DNA of 64,000 bases from Herbaspirillum robiniae (lineage in GTDB: Bacteria; Pseudomonadota; Gammaproteobacteria; Burkholderiales; Burkholderiaceae_D): positions 62,001 through 126,000 of the forward strand of contig NZ_NJGU01000013.1 of NCBI RefSeq assembly GCF_002213415.1, given 5' to 3'. A program made the translations under genes and the position numbers. The notes under the pieces were generated by a model that was not told where the DNA came from, searched no databases, and worked only from the letters and a program-made list of their open reading frames with translations. This document shows, one piece after another, positions 26,903 through 35,913 of this stretch (the first letter of the stretch is position 1; every line of letters begins with the position of its first letter).

Positions 26903-29014
26903 ATGATCAGAAAAGCAAAACCGGAAAACAGCCCGCAACCTGAACTTCCAGCCAATACGATCTACCTCAATCGCGAGCTGTCGCAGCTGGCCTTCAACCG
27001 GCGCGTGCTGGCCCAGGCCGAAGACCGCAGCGTGCCGCTGCTGGAACGGTTGCGCTACCTGTGCATCTGCAGCAGCAATCTCGACGAGTTCTTCGAAGTG
27101 CGCATCGCCAGCCTGCTGGCCAACCGCATCGAAGGAGAGAACATCGATCCACCCGAGCTGCGCGCGGCGCTGGAGCGCACCGGGGTCGAATGCCACCGCA
27201 TCGTGTCGCGCCAGTACCAGCTGCTCAATGAGGAAATCCTGCCGCAGCTGGCCGCCAACGGCATCCACCTGCTGCGCCACGAAGACCGCAACGAGGCCCA
27301 GCGCGCCTGGGTCAAGGGGTATTTCGAGCAGCACGTGCGCCCGCTGCTCACGCCCATCGGCCTGGATCCGGCCCACCCGTTCCCGCAGGTGGTCAACAAG
27401 AGCCTGAATTTCATCATCGAGCTGTCCGGCAAGGACGCCTTCGGCCGCGGCACCGGCATCGTCATCGTCAAGGCGCCGCGCGTGCTGCCGCGCGTGATCC
27501 AGCTGCCGGCGCACCTGTCGGCCAAGGGCACGACCTCGTTCTGCCTGCTCTCCTCGGTGATCCACGCCCACATCGCCGAACTGTTCGCGGGACGGGAAAT
27601 CACCGCCTATTCGCAGTTCCGCGTGACGCGCAACAGCGACCTGTGGGTGGACGAAGAAGAAGTGAAGAACCTGCGCCAGGCGCTGGAAACCGAATTGCAG
27701 AGCCGCCAGTTCGGCGTGGCGGTGCGCCTGGAAGTGGCGGCCAACTGCCCCGAACACCTGGCGCAGTTCCTGCTGAACCAGTTCAACATCGAGCGCAACC
27801 GCCTGTATGCGGTGGAAGGCCCGGTGAACATGGTGCGCCTGTCCGAGATCGTCAACCTGGTGGCCCAGCCCGAGCTGCGCTTCCCGCCGTTCTCGCCCAC
27901 CCTGCCGCACCAGCTGATCAGCGAAAACATCTTCAGCGTGCTCGACAAGAAGGACGTGCTGCTGCACCACCCCTTCCAGTCCTTCCAGCCGGTGGTCGAC
28001 TTCATCCGCAGCGCCGCGCACGATCCGGGCGTGGTGGCGATCAAGCAGACCATCTACCGCACCGGCATGAACTCCGACCTGATGGAAGCGCTGATCTACG
28101 CGGCCCAGCACGGCAAGGAAGTGACCGTGATCGTGGAGCTGATGGCGCGCTTCGACGAAGAGGCCAACATCAACTGGGCGGTCAAGCTGGAACAGGCCGG
28201 CGCCCAGGTCGTATACGGCGTGGTCGGCCTGAAGACGCACGCCAAGCTGGCGCTGGTGATCCGCCGCGACGACGCCGGCCTGCGCTTCTACGCCCACCTC
28301 GGCACCGGCAACTACCATCCCAACACCACCAAGTTCTACACCGACTTCGGCCTCTTGACCTCCAACCAGGAGCTGACCGCCGAGGTCAACGAGGTGTTCA
28401 TCCACCTGACCAGCCTGACCAAGCCGCGCAGCCTGACCCACCTGTGGCTGGCGCCGTTCTCGCTGCAGAAGGAGATCATCCGCGCCATCCGCAACGAGGC
28501 GCAGATCGCCCGCGAGGGACGGCCGGCCCGCATCATCGCCAAGATGAATGCGCTGCTGGACGAGTCGGTGATCCGGGCGCTCTACGCGGCCTCGGCCGAC
28601 GGCGTGAAGATCGACCTGATCGTGCGCGGCGCCTGCGCGCTGCGCCCGGGCGTGGCCGGCCTGTCGGAAAACATCAAGGTGCGCTCCATCATCGGCCGCT
28701 ATCTCGAGCACTCGCGCATCTATTACTTCCGCAACGACCTGGCGCACGACGTCTATCTGGCCAGCGCCGACTGGATGAACCGGAACCTCTTCCGCCGCAT
28801 CGAGGTCGCATTCCCGGTGCTGGACAAGTCGATGAAGAAGCGCGTGATCACCGAGGGCCTCAATCCTTACCTGAAAGACAACACGCACTCCTGGCATCTC
28901 GATGCCAACGGCGTCTATACCTTGAAGAAGGCGCGCAGCAAGCAGCATGCTTTCAGCGCCCAGCAGCACCTGATGACCACTCTAGGCATTCCGGCCCTGC
29001 CGCCGGAAGAATGA
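26903..29014 (+). CDS. ppk: Polyphosphate kinase 1
   Basis: The ATG at 26903 (MIRKAKPENSPQ) has AGGA upstream; an alternative at 26828 would lie within the Pho-box promoter. The 703-residue protein has the four PPK1 domains. The N domain begins YLNRELSQLAFNRRVLAQA; the head domain follows. The phospholipase D-like C1 domain carries the autophosphorylated His in VGLKTHAKLALVIRRD, and C2 carries RRIEVAFPVLDKSMKKRV with DLAHDVYLASADWMNRNLF. It reversibly transfers the gamma phosphate of ATP to polyphosphate. It is divergent from pstS and forms a likely two-gene operon with sixA, 40 bp downstream. Confidence 0.95.
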   Translation: MIRKAKPENSPQPELPANTIYLNRELSQLAFNRRVLAQAEDRSVPLLERLRYLCICSSNLDEFFEVRIASLLANRIEGENIDPPELRAALERTGVECHRIVSRQYQLLNEEILPQLAANGIHLLRHEDRNEAQRAWVKGYFEQHVRPLLTPIGLDPAHPFPQVVNKSLNFIIELSGKDAFGRGTGIVIVKAPRVLPRVIQLPAHLSAKGTTSFCLLSSVIHAHIAELFAGREITAYSQFRVTRNSDLWVDEEEVKNLRQALETELQSRQFGVAVRLEVAANCPEHLAQFLLNQFNIERNRLYAVEGPVNMVRLSEIVNLVAQPELRFPPFSPTLPHQLISENIFSVLDKKDVLLHHPFQSFQPVVDFIRSAAHDPGVVAIKQTIYRTGMNSDLMEALIYAAQHGKEVTVIVELMARFDEEANINWAVKLEQAGAQVVYGVVGLKTHAKLALVIRRDDAGLRFYAHLGTGNYHPNTTKFYTDFGLLTSNQELTAEVNEVFIHLTSLTKPRSLTHLWLAPFSLQKEIIRAIRNEAQIAREGRPARIIAKMNALLDESVIRALYAASADGVKIDLIVRGACALRPGVAGLSENIKVRSIIGRYLEHSRIYYFRNDLAHDVYLASADWMNRNLFRRIEVAFPVLDKSMKKRVITEGLNPYLKDNTHSWHLDANGVYTLKKARSKQHAFSAQQHLMTTLGIPALPPEE

Positions 29015-29053
29015 GGATGCCGCCAGCAAGCATTTCATGAACAGGAGCCAGCG

Positions 29054-29536
29054 ATGGATTTGATTTTGTGGCGGCACGCGGAAGCGGAACTGGGCGAACC
29101 CGACGAGGGGCGCGCCCTGACGCCAAAGGGACACAAGCAGGCGGGCAAGATGGCCGAATGGCTGGACCGCAACCTGCCCGAGAGCTGCCGCATCCTGGTC
29201 AGCCCCGCCACGCGCACGCTGCAGACGGTCGAGGCGCTGGGCCGCAAGTACAAGGTGCACCCCGAACTGGCGCCCGACAAGAGCGCGGAAGATTTGCTGC
29301 GCGCGGCCAACTGGCCCGACAGCCGCGAACCGGTGCTCATCGTCGGCCACCAGCCCACGCTGGGCCTGGTCGCCGCGCAGCTGATCGGCGGCCAGCCGCA
29401 GGAATGGTCGCTGCGCAAGGCCAACGTCTGGTGGATCGCCCAGCGCGAACGGGGCGACGTCACCACCAACTACCTCAAGGCGGTGATCGCCCCCGAGCTG
29501 CTGGCCAGCTCGGGCAAGCACCATCATCACCGCTGA
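29054..29536 (+). CDS. sixA: Phosphohistidine phosphatase SixA family
   Basis: A 160-residue histidine-phosphatase superfamily protein with the RHG-type motif as LILWRHAEAE, the second conserved stretch SPATRTLQTVEAL and the second catalytic His in EPVLIVGHQPTLG. SixA removes phosphate from phospho-His, for example on phosphotransferase system proteins. The C-terminus ends in a natural HHHHR tail. It sits 40 bp after ppk and would share its Pho-controlled promoter. A terminator follows directly. Confidence 0.85.
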   Translation: MDLILWRHAEAELGEPDEGRALTPKGHKQAGKMAEWLDRNLPESCRILVSPATRTLQTVEALGRKYKVHPELAPDKSAEDLLRAANWPDSREPVLIVGHQPTLGLVAAQLIGGQPQEWSLRKANVWWIAQRERGDVTTNYLKAVIAPELLASSGKHHHHR

Positions 29537-29558
29537 CGCAACGCCGGATTCGCCCATG

Positions 29559-29587
29559 AAAAACGCCGCCTCCCGGGCGGCGTTTTT
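29559..29587. terminator. Bidirectional terminator between sixA and chemoreceptor 2
   Basis: AACGCCGCC and GGCGGCGTT pair around a short CCCG-rich loop, with A and T tracts on both sides. It lies between two convergent genes and can serve both. Confidence 0.85.
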
Positions 29588-29603
29588 CATGCAGGCCGCA
29601 GGC

Positions 29604-31397
29604 TCAGAATTGCTCCCAGTCGCCCTCGTCGGCAAGTTTTCCCGTCTGTGGCTTTGACGCGGCTTGCGCCGCCGCTTGTGAAGAAGATGGTGAAGACACG
29701 TGTGAGGACGGCCTGTCCGCGGCAGGCAGCCTGGCCGCAGTGCGCGGAGCATTGGATGAAGCCAGGCCCCCGGCCTGCGCCGGCTTGACAAGCGCGGTCC
29801 GCGCCGGTGCGGGGCGTTTGGGCATCGCAGCAACTCCCTGGCCTGGCTCCGCCTCGCCCAGCTTGAAGGTCCCGACCACTTCCGTCAGTTGCCCGGCCTG
29901 GTGCGTGAGCGACTGCGCGGCGGCCGCCGCCTGCTCCACCAGCGCCGCGTTCTGCGAGGTGGTCTCGTCGATGCTGGCGATGGCGGTGTTGACCTCGGCG
30001 ATGCCGGCGCTCTGCTCCTGGCTGGCATGGGAGATCTCTTCGACGATGTCGGTCACGCGCTGCACGCTGGAGACGATGTCGGTCATCGTGGCGCCGGCCT
30101 GCGCCACCAGCCGGGTGCCGGTCTCGACCTTCTCCACCGAATCGGCGATCAGCCCCTTGATCTCCTTGGCGGCGCTCGACGAGCGCTGCGCCAGGCTGCG
30201 CACTTCCGAGGCCACCACAGCGAAGCCGCGTCCCTGCTCGCCGGCGCGCGCTGCCTCCACCGCGGCGTTCAGCGCCAGGATATTGGTCTGGAACGCGATG
30301 CCGTCGATCACGCTGATGATGTCCACCACCTTTTGCGACGAGCTGTTGATGGAGCCCATGGTCTCGACCACCTGGCTGACGACGGCGCCGCCCTCGGCCG
30401 CCACCTGCGAGGCCGACGCCGCCAGGCGGCTGGCTTCACGCGCGTTGTCGGCGTTCTGCTTGACGGTGGCGGTGAGCTGCTCGATCGAGGCGGCCGTCTT
30501 CTCCAGCGAACTGGCCTGCTGTTCGGTGCGATGCGACAGGTCCAGGTTGCCCGAGGCGATTTCCTCCGCCGCCGAGGAGATCGCATGCGTGCCGCTGCGC
30601 ACCTGGCTGACCACGCGCTGCAGGCCGGCGTTCATGGCCTTGAGCGAGGCCATCAGCTGGCCGGTCTCGTCCCGGCTCGCCACCTCGATGGCCACCGTCA
30701 GGTCGCCTTCCGCCACCTGGCCCGCCACATGCACCGCCTGCCGCAGCGGCGTGGCGACGATCCTGGCCAGCCAGAGCGCCAGGATCACGCTCAGCAGCAG
30801 GCATGCGACCAGCAGCGCGGCGATCATCGCCAGCGAGGAGCGGTAGACGGTGTCCGCCGCGCGGCCAGCCTCGCGGCTGCCCTCCTTGTTCAGGACGACC
30901 AGCTTGTCAGCCGCGTCGAACACCTCCCGGTAGTGGCGCGCGCCTTCGCCGCGCATCAGGTCCAGCCCCTGTTCGCGCCTGCCACCCTCGAAGGCCTGAG
31001 CGACCGCCGCCTGCACCCGCTTGTAGTCATCGAAGGCCTGCTTCAGGCGCCGGTATTGCGCCTGCTCTTCCGGCAGCGGGGCCAACGGGCCGAACGCCAC
31101 CAACTTTTCTTCGAACAGGGCCAGCTGGGCGTCCACCTGCTTCTTGTAGGCCGCGTCATCGGTGCCGGAGGAACTCAGCCGCAGCAACTGGTTGCCGCGC
31201 ACGCGGCTGATCGCCACCTCCATCTCCAGCGCGATCTGCACGCTGGGCAGCCAGTTGTCGGCCATGTCGGTGGTGGAGCGGTTGACCTTCTGGATCTGCA
31301 GCAGGGAGAACAAACCCAGGATGCAGGTGAGCGCGAGGATCAGGAAGAAAGTCAGCGCGAGCTTGATGGAAATCCTCAGGTCATAGAACCATCGCAT
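29604..31397 (-). CDS. Methyl-accepting chemotaxis protein 2
   Basis: Start at 31397 ([15 protein letters not shown]); 597 residues. TM1 (about 11-32), a four-helix-bundle sensor (about 35-190, with [15 protein letters not shown]), TM2 ([21 protein letters not shown]), HAMP and a signalling hairpin with the same conserved tip as its neighbours. A Pro/Ala/Ser-rich linker of about 75 residues follows and the protein ends EGDWEQF, a variant of the WxxF pentapeptide that tethers CheR and CheB. It is the first of four tandem receptor genes (29.6-38.1 kb), each apparently transcribed separately. The ligand is unknown. Confidence 0.9.
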   Translation of the reverse strand: MRWFYDLRISIKLALTFFLILALTCILGLFSLLQIQKVNRSTTDMADNWLPSVQIALEMEVAISRVRGNQLLRLSSSGTDDAAYKKQVDAQLALFEEKLVAFGPLAPLPEEQAQYRRLKQAFDDYKRVQAAVAQAFEGGRREQGLDLMRGEGARHYREVFDAADKLVVLNKEGSREAGRAADTVYRSSLAMIAALLVACLLLSVILALWLARIVATPLRQAVHVAGQVAEGDLTVAIEVASRDETGQLMASLKAMNAGLQRVVSQVRSGTHAISSAAEEIASGNLDLSHRTEQQASSLEKTAASIEQLTATVKQNADNAREASRLAASASQVAAEGGAVVSQVVETMGSINSSSQKVVDIISVIDGIAFQTNILALNAAVEAARAGEQGRGFAVVASEVRSLAQRSSSAAKEIKGLIADSVEKVETGTRLVAQAGATMTDIVSSVQRVTDIVEEISHASQEQSAGIAEVNTAIASIDETTSQNAALVEQAAAAAQSLTHQAGQLTEVVGTFKLGEAEPGQGVAAMPKRPAPARTALVKPAQAGGLASSNAPRTAARLPAADRPSSHVSSPSSSQAAAQAASKPQTGKLADEGDWEQF

Positions 31398-31552
31398 GGT
31401 GTCTCTCCTCGTTGGCGGGATGGATGCGGAATGCGCGGGAAGGCGCGCAAGGAGCATCCATTCTGCGGCGCAGGCGGGAAATTGCCACTCGAATAATTTC
31501 TAGTTTTATCTTGTTTTTATGCGAGCCAGGCGACGAAAACCGGCGGCAAATA

Positions 31553-31581
31553 AAAACGGCCCGGGTTGACCGGGCCGTTTT
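31553..31581 (-). terminator. Terminator of chemoreceptor 3
   Basis: ACGGCCCGG and CCGGGCCGT pair around GTTGA; on the minus strand the stem is followed by TTTTTA. It lies 38 bp beyond the stop codon at 31619. Confidence 0.8.
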
Positions 31582-31618
31582 CATCCAGACAGACCAGCGC
31601 CGACAGCGCCGGGGAAAC

Positions 31619-33361
31619 TCAGAAGGTTTCCCAATCGCCGTCGTCGCTGGCCGGCAAGGCCTTGCCGGCGGGCGTCTTCGCCACCGCGGCCACGGCCGGC
31701 TTGGCGGCGACTGCCGGGCGGGATACCGGACGCGGCGCCGCCTTCGGCTTGGCTGCGGACGGCGAGGCGAAGACCACGGATGCCGCCGGCGCGGCGTAGC
31801 TGCGTGCGGCCGGGCCCTTCTCGATGATGCGGAATGCCGACACTTCCTGCATCAGGTTCTGGGCCTGCTGCTCCAGCGCCTTGGCGGCCGCGCTGGCTTG
31901 TTCCACCAGCGCGGCGTTCTGCTGGGTCGCCTCGTCCATCTGCGACACCGCGCGCGAGACCTGGTCGATGCCGGCGCTCTGCTCGCTGGAGGCCGACGAG
32001 ATCTCGCCCATGATGTCGGTCACGCGCTGCACCGCGTTGATCACTTCGCTCATGGTGGTGCCGGCCTGGCCCACCAGTTCCGAGCCGGCTTCCACCCGGT
32101 CCACCGACAGCATGATCAGGTCCTTGATCTCCTTGGCGGCGCTCGACGAGCGCTGCGCCAGCGCCCGCACTTCCGAGGCCACCACCGCGAAGCCCCTGCC
32201 CTGCTCGCCGGCGCGCGCCGCTTCCACGGCGGCGTTCAGCGCCAGGATGTTGGTCTGGAAGGCGATGCCGTCGATGATGCTGACGATGTCGGTGATCTTG
32301 GCCGAGCTCTCGCGAATTTCTTCCATGGTCTGCACCACGCGGCCGACCACGGCGTTGCCGTCGGCGGCGATGGTCGACGCGTTCACGGCCAGGGTCGAAG
32401 CCTGGCGGGCGTTGTCGGCGTTGTGCTTCACGGTGCTGGTCAGCTCCTCCATGCTGGAGGCGGTTTCTTCCAGCGAGGCCGCCTGCTGTTCGGTGCGCGA
32501 GGACAGATCCAGGTTGCCCGAGGCGATCTCGCGGGTGGCGGTGGCGATCGCGTCGCTGCCGCTGCGCACGGCGCTGACGGTATGCGTCAGGCTCTCCTGC
32601 ATGTGCGCCAGGCCGGCCAGCAGCTGGCCCATTTCATTCTTCGAATGCACGTGCACCTGCTGGGTCAGGTCGCCGGCGGAGATGGCGTCGAAATGCTTCA
32701 GCGCGCGGCCCATCGGCTCGGCGATCGCGCGGCGCAGGGACAGCCAGCTGTACAGCGCCAGCAGCAGGCCGACCACGATGGCCACGCTGGAGAAGGTACG
32801 CGAAGCTTCATAGCGGCGCGTGGACGCCTCCAGGCTCTGCGCCGCCTGCTCGCCCTCATACTTGCTCAATGCCTGGCCGTCGGTCTGCATCGCGGTGTAG
32901 ATGGTGCCCACCACGCGCGCCTGGTCGCCGATGGCCTGGCGATCGCCCGACTTGATGGCTTCGGCAAACTTGACCAGCGCCTGCTCGGTCTTCTCGATGC
33001 CTTCGGACACCTTCTTCACCAGCACCTTGCCGTCTTCGGTCTGCGGCAGCTCGGTGTACTTGGCCCACCATTGCAGCGCTTCCTTGCGGCTGTTGGCGTC
33101 CATGCCCATCATGCGCTCGGCCCAGGCCGGGTCGTTGGTCAGCGCGGCCTGGTCCAGCGAGGTGCGCTGGCGGCCGATCCAGATCAGCACGTTGTCGGCG
33201 GCGACCGTCTTGGGAATGCGCTCTTCGGTCAACTCGCGGTTGATGCTGACCGCGGCGGACATGCCGAGCAGGCCGGACGCGCCGATGGCGACCAGCAAGA
33301 TGGAAAGGATAAGGATGGCGATGGCGAGCTGCGCCTTGATGGATATGTTTTTAAGCGACAT
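31619..33361 (-). CDS. Methyl-accepting chemotaxis protein 3 (Tar-type sensor)
   Basis: Start at 33361 ([19 protein letters not shown]); 580 residues. TM1 (about 10-32), then a Tar/4HB-like periplasmic domain with an [20 protein letters not shown] helix and the internal Trp-rich stretch [15 protein letters not shown]2 (about 195-213), HAMP with a [15 protein letters not shown] connector, and the signalling hairpin follow. The Ala/Pro/Lys-rich tail ends DDGDWETF, the best match in this group to the enterobacterial NWETF tether for CheR/CheB. This suggests that it acts as a high-abundance receptor that supports adaptation of others. Confidence 0.9.
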   Translation of the reverse strand: MSLKNISIKAQLAIAILILSILLVAIGASGLLGMSAAVSINRELTEERIPKTVAADNVLIWIGRQRTSLDQAALTNDPAWAERMMGMDANSRKEALQWWAKYTELPQTEDGKVLVKKVSEGIEKTEQALVKFAEAIKSGDRQAIGDQARVVGTIYTAMQTDGQALSKYEGEQAAQSLEASTRRYEASRTFSSVAIVVGLLLALYSWLSLRRAIAEPMGRALKHFDAISAGDLTQQVHVHSKNEMGQLLAGLAHMQESLTHTVSAVRSGSDAIATATREIASGNLDLSSRTEQQAASLEETASSMEELTSTVKHNADNARQASTLAVNASTIAADGNAVVGRVVQTMEEIRESSAKITDIVSIIDGIAFQTNILALNAAVEAARAGEQGRGFAVVASEVRALAQRSSSAAKEIKDLIMLSVDRVEAGSELVGQAGTTMSEVINAVQRVTDIMGEISSASSEQSAGIDQVSRAVSQMDEATQQNAALVEQASAAAKALEQQAQNLMQEVSAFRIIEKGPAARSYAAPAASVVFASPSAAKPKAAPRPVSRPAVAAKPAVAAVAKTPAGKALPASDDGDWETF

Positions 33362-33614
33362 AGGACGTTGTTCCGGTGGATGAAGAGGATGCGCGGCAAA
33401 CCGCGCCACAGCCCCAAGGCCGCGTGTACCCGCGGCGGCCGCTTCAGTCCCCTCCGGAACACGGCGTAGATTCCTTGGCTGAACACGTCCCGGCTCCCGC
33501 CCCCGATGACAGGAAAAACCAGGCCGCATTCCGGCTGCTCTATCTTAACGGCAACATTCTGAAAATCTTCAATCCTCACATCTGTACCGCCCCGCACGGC
33601 GGCACAGAAACAAC

Positions 33615-33647
33615 AAAAAAGCGCCGCGGGCGGTGGCCGGCGGCGCT
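33615..33647 (-). terminator. Terminator of chemoreceptor 4
   Basis: On the minus strand AGCGCCGCC pairs with GGCGGCGCT-type arms (GCGCCGC/GCGGCGC) around a GC-rich loop and is followed by TTTTTT. It lies about 45 bp after the stop codon at 33692. Confidence 0.75.
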
Positions 33648-33691
33648 CAATTGAAAACTTGACTTTCAGTCAAGTCATGCGGACATCCCGA

Positions 33692-35401
33692 TCAGAACTC
33701 CTCGAACTCGTCATCCCGCGCCAGCGCCGCCGGCTTGCGCGGCGCTGCGGCCGGCAGGCTGGGCGCGGCCTTGACCGGACGCGCGACGACCTCGATCTCC
33801 GCCGGCGCATTGACGGTGCGCGCCGGCGCCGCCATCAGCGGCGCGGCGGCCTGCGACGACATCTTCAGCTTGAAGATGGACACCGCATGGGCCAGCGCGT
33901 CGGACTGCTCCTGCAAGCTCTCGGCGGCAGCCGCGGCCTGCTCCACCAGCGCGGCGTTCTGCTGGGTGATCTCGTCGATCTGGGCGATCGCGTTGTTGAC
34001 CTCGGCGATGCCGGCGCTCTGCTCCTGGCTGGCGGCGGTGATCTCGCCCATGATGTCGGCCACGTGCTTGACCGAGCTGACGATCTCGCTCATGGTCGCG
34101 CCGGCCTCGTCGACCAGCTTGCCGCCGGCGTCGACCTTGTCCACCGAGTCGCTGATGAGCTGCTTGATTTCCTTGGCGGCCGTGGCCGAACGCTGCGCCA
34201 GCGAGCGCACTTCGGAAGCCACCACCGCGAAACCGCGGCCCTGCTCGCCGGCGCGCGCGGCTTCCACCGCGGCGTTCAGTGCGAGGATATTGGTCTGGAA
34301 GGCGATGCCGTCGATCACGCCGATGATGTCGACGATCTTGCGCGAGCTTTCCTTGATCGAGCCCATGGTCTCCACCACGTCGCCCACCACGCGGCCGCCC
34401 TTGGTCGCATAGTCGGACGCCGACACCACCAGCTGGTTGGCCTGGCGCGCGTTCTCGGCGTTCTGCTGCACGGTGGCGGTGAGCTGCTCCATCGAGCTGG
34501 CGGTCTCTTCCAGGCTGGAGGCCTGGGACTCGGTGCGGTTGGACAGGTCGACGTTACCGCGCGCGATCTCATGCGAGGCGACGGCGATGATGGCCGCGCT
34601 CTCCTTGACCTCGTTCAGGGTCGAGGCCAGGTTGGACTGCATCGCGCCCAGCGCGTTGACCAGCGTGGCCGCCTCATCGCGGCCGCGGTCGTGGAAGTCC
34701 TGCGTCAGGTCGCCGCTGGAAATGGTCTCGGCGATGCCGCCGGCGCGCTTGAGCGGATTGACGATGGAACGGGTGATCACGAAGGTGAAGAAGAAGCCCA
34801 GGCCCAGCGTCAGCACGCCGATCACCAGCATGCCCACCTGCGCCTTGCGGTAGCTGTCCTTGGCGTCGGCGTGGGCGGCCTTCATGTCGTCCTGCTGGAA
34901 CACCGCCAGGGCGCCGACGCTGGCCATCCATTTTTCATGGGCCGGCAGGAAGTCGCTCTTGAGCAGCTGGGCCGCGTCGAAATAATTGCCGCTGCCGACC
35001 TGCTGGCGGATGGTGTCGACGATGGGGAACAGCTTCTTGCTCTCGGCTGCGGTCGCGCCCAGCAGCTCCTTGCCGCGTCCGGTGGAAGACAGTTCGTTGA
35101 TCTGCTTCTCGAAGTTCGCATAGGCCACCAGGATCTTGCCCAGATGTTCATCTTCGGCCTTGCCTTCGGCGGCGTCGGTGGGCGTGACCACCTTGCGCAG
35201 CGCCAGGGCCAGCTCGCTGCCGGCCTCGCGCATGTTCATCGCGGTGGTCATGGCGGCGACCTTCTTGTCGATCACGTATTCGCTGCTGGCTTCCAGCTCG
35301 GCCATGCGCCACAGGCCGATGGCCAGCAGTGCGGCCGCGCACAGCAGGATGAGGCAGAAGCCGAAAGCCAGGCGGGTGCCGATCTTGAGATTTTGAATCA
35401 T
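33692..35401 (-). CDS. Methyl-accepting chemotaxis protein 4
   Basis: Start at 35401 ([15 protein letters not shown]); 569 residues. TM1 (about 9-30), four-helix-bundle sensor (about 33-190, including [21 protein letters not shown]), TM2 ([21 protein letters not shown]), HAMP and the conserved signalling hairpin. The tail is Ala/Pro-rich and ends DDEFEEF. Phe replaces the usual Trp of the CheR/CheB pentapeptide, so tethering may be weaker here. Its position between two similar receptors suggests tandem duplication followed by sensor divergence. Confidence 0.9.
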   Translation of the reverse strand: MIQNLKIGTRLAFGFCLILLCAAALLAIGLWRMAELEASSEYVIDKKVAAMTTAMNMREAGSELALALRKVVTPTDAAEGKAEDEHLGKILVAYANFEKQINELSSTGRGKELLGATAAESKKLFPIVDTIRQQVGSGNYFDAAQLLKSDFLPAHEKWMASVGALAVFQQDDMKAAHADAKDSYRKAQVGMLVIGVLTLGLGFFFTFVITRSIVNPLKRAGGIAETISSGDLTQDFHDRGRDEAATLVNALGAMQSNLASTLNEVKESAAIIAVASHEIARGNVDLSNRTESQASSLEETASSMEQLTATVQQNAENARQANQLVVSASDYATKGGRVVGDVVETMGSIKESSRKIVDIIGVIDGIAFQTNILALNAAVEAARAGEQGRGFAVVASEVRSLAQRSATAAKEIKQLISDSVDKVDAGGKLVDEAGATMSEIVSSVKHVADIMGEITAASQEQSAGIAEVNNAIAQIDEITQQNAALVEQAAAAAESLQEQSDALAHAVSIFKLKMSSQAAAPLMAAPARTVNAPAEIEVVARPVKAAPSLPAAAPRKPAALARDDEFEEF

Positions 35402-35913
35402 GGATGTGCTCTTCCTCTGTAAGAACCACGACGTGTTGCAGACACCACCCGGCGACGCCGGCGCGCTCTTGCTGTTCGCCTTCCCTGTCAATCAGCACGA
35501 TTCATGCCTGCCGCCGCAATGGAAGCGGCATCAGGCGCGAACGCATGCGGCGAAATGCGGCAAGCCGGAAACCGGCGGCCGCAGAGCATCTTTTCGTCTG
35601 TATGGATTAGCCGGAACGCAGCATATGACGCTGGCGGGTGCCGCTGCAACTCGCAAACGGCTGTTCTTGTACGGCTCCGACGAGCGGCATCTTAGAAGAG
35701 CCCAACTGCCCCAGCAAATGCTTTGTCGGCATGCATTTATGTGGCTTTTGCATAGTTTGCTCAAATCGGGGCATGCGCCCCGAATGGGGGCATGAAAGTC
35801 GCATTCGGGGCGCGCCGGCGGCCGGCGCCGCACGACGCAAACCCGCGCGCACATTGACATTCGGACAACGCGTGCGCGATCGCGCGTGCCGGCGCGCGAC
35901 CGTGCCGACGGTA
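35402..35913. other. 512-bp gap between chemoreceptors 4 and 5, with overlapping hairpins
   Basis: Open frames here have no family resemblance or binding sites and are judged non-coding. The right half contains two competing inverted repeats. GGGGC-ATGC-GCCCC lies at 35768-35781, and GCGCCCCGAATG (35775-35786) is a perfect complement of CATTCGGGGCGC (35802-35813). They share bases 35775-35781 and cannot form together. No T tract follows on the minus strand, so this is not a standard terminator of receptor 5. Confidence 0.45.

Noticed and set aside
31412-35422. Long plus-strand frames opposite chemoreceptors 3 and 4
   Set aside because: Mirror frames of conserved receptor DNA; the same artefact recurs opposite all five receptors.
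35735-35762. Sigma-54 promoter (TGGC ... TTGC)
   Set aside because: The GG to GC distance is 14 nt rather than the required 10.
35400-35795. Open frames of 60-130 codons in the gap between receptors 4 and 5
   Set aside because: No binding site, no recognisable composition and overlap with promoter-like DNA; treated as non-coding.
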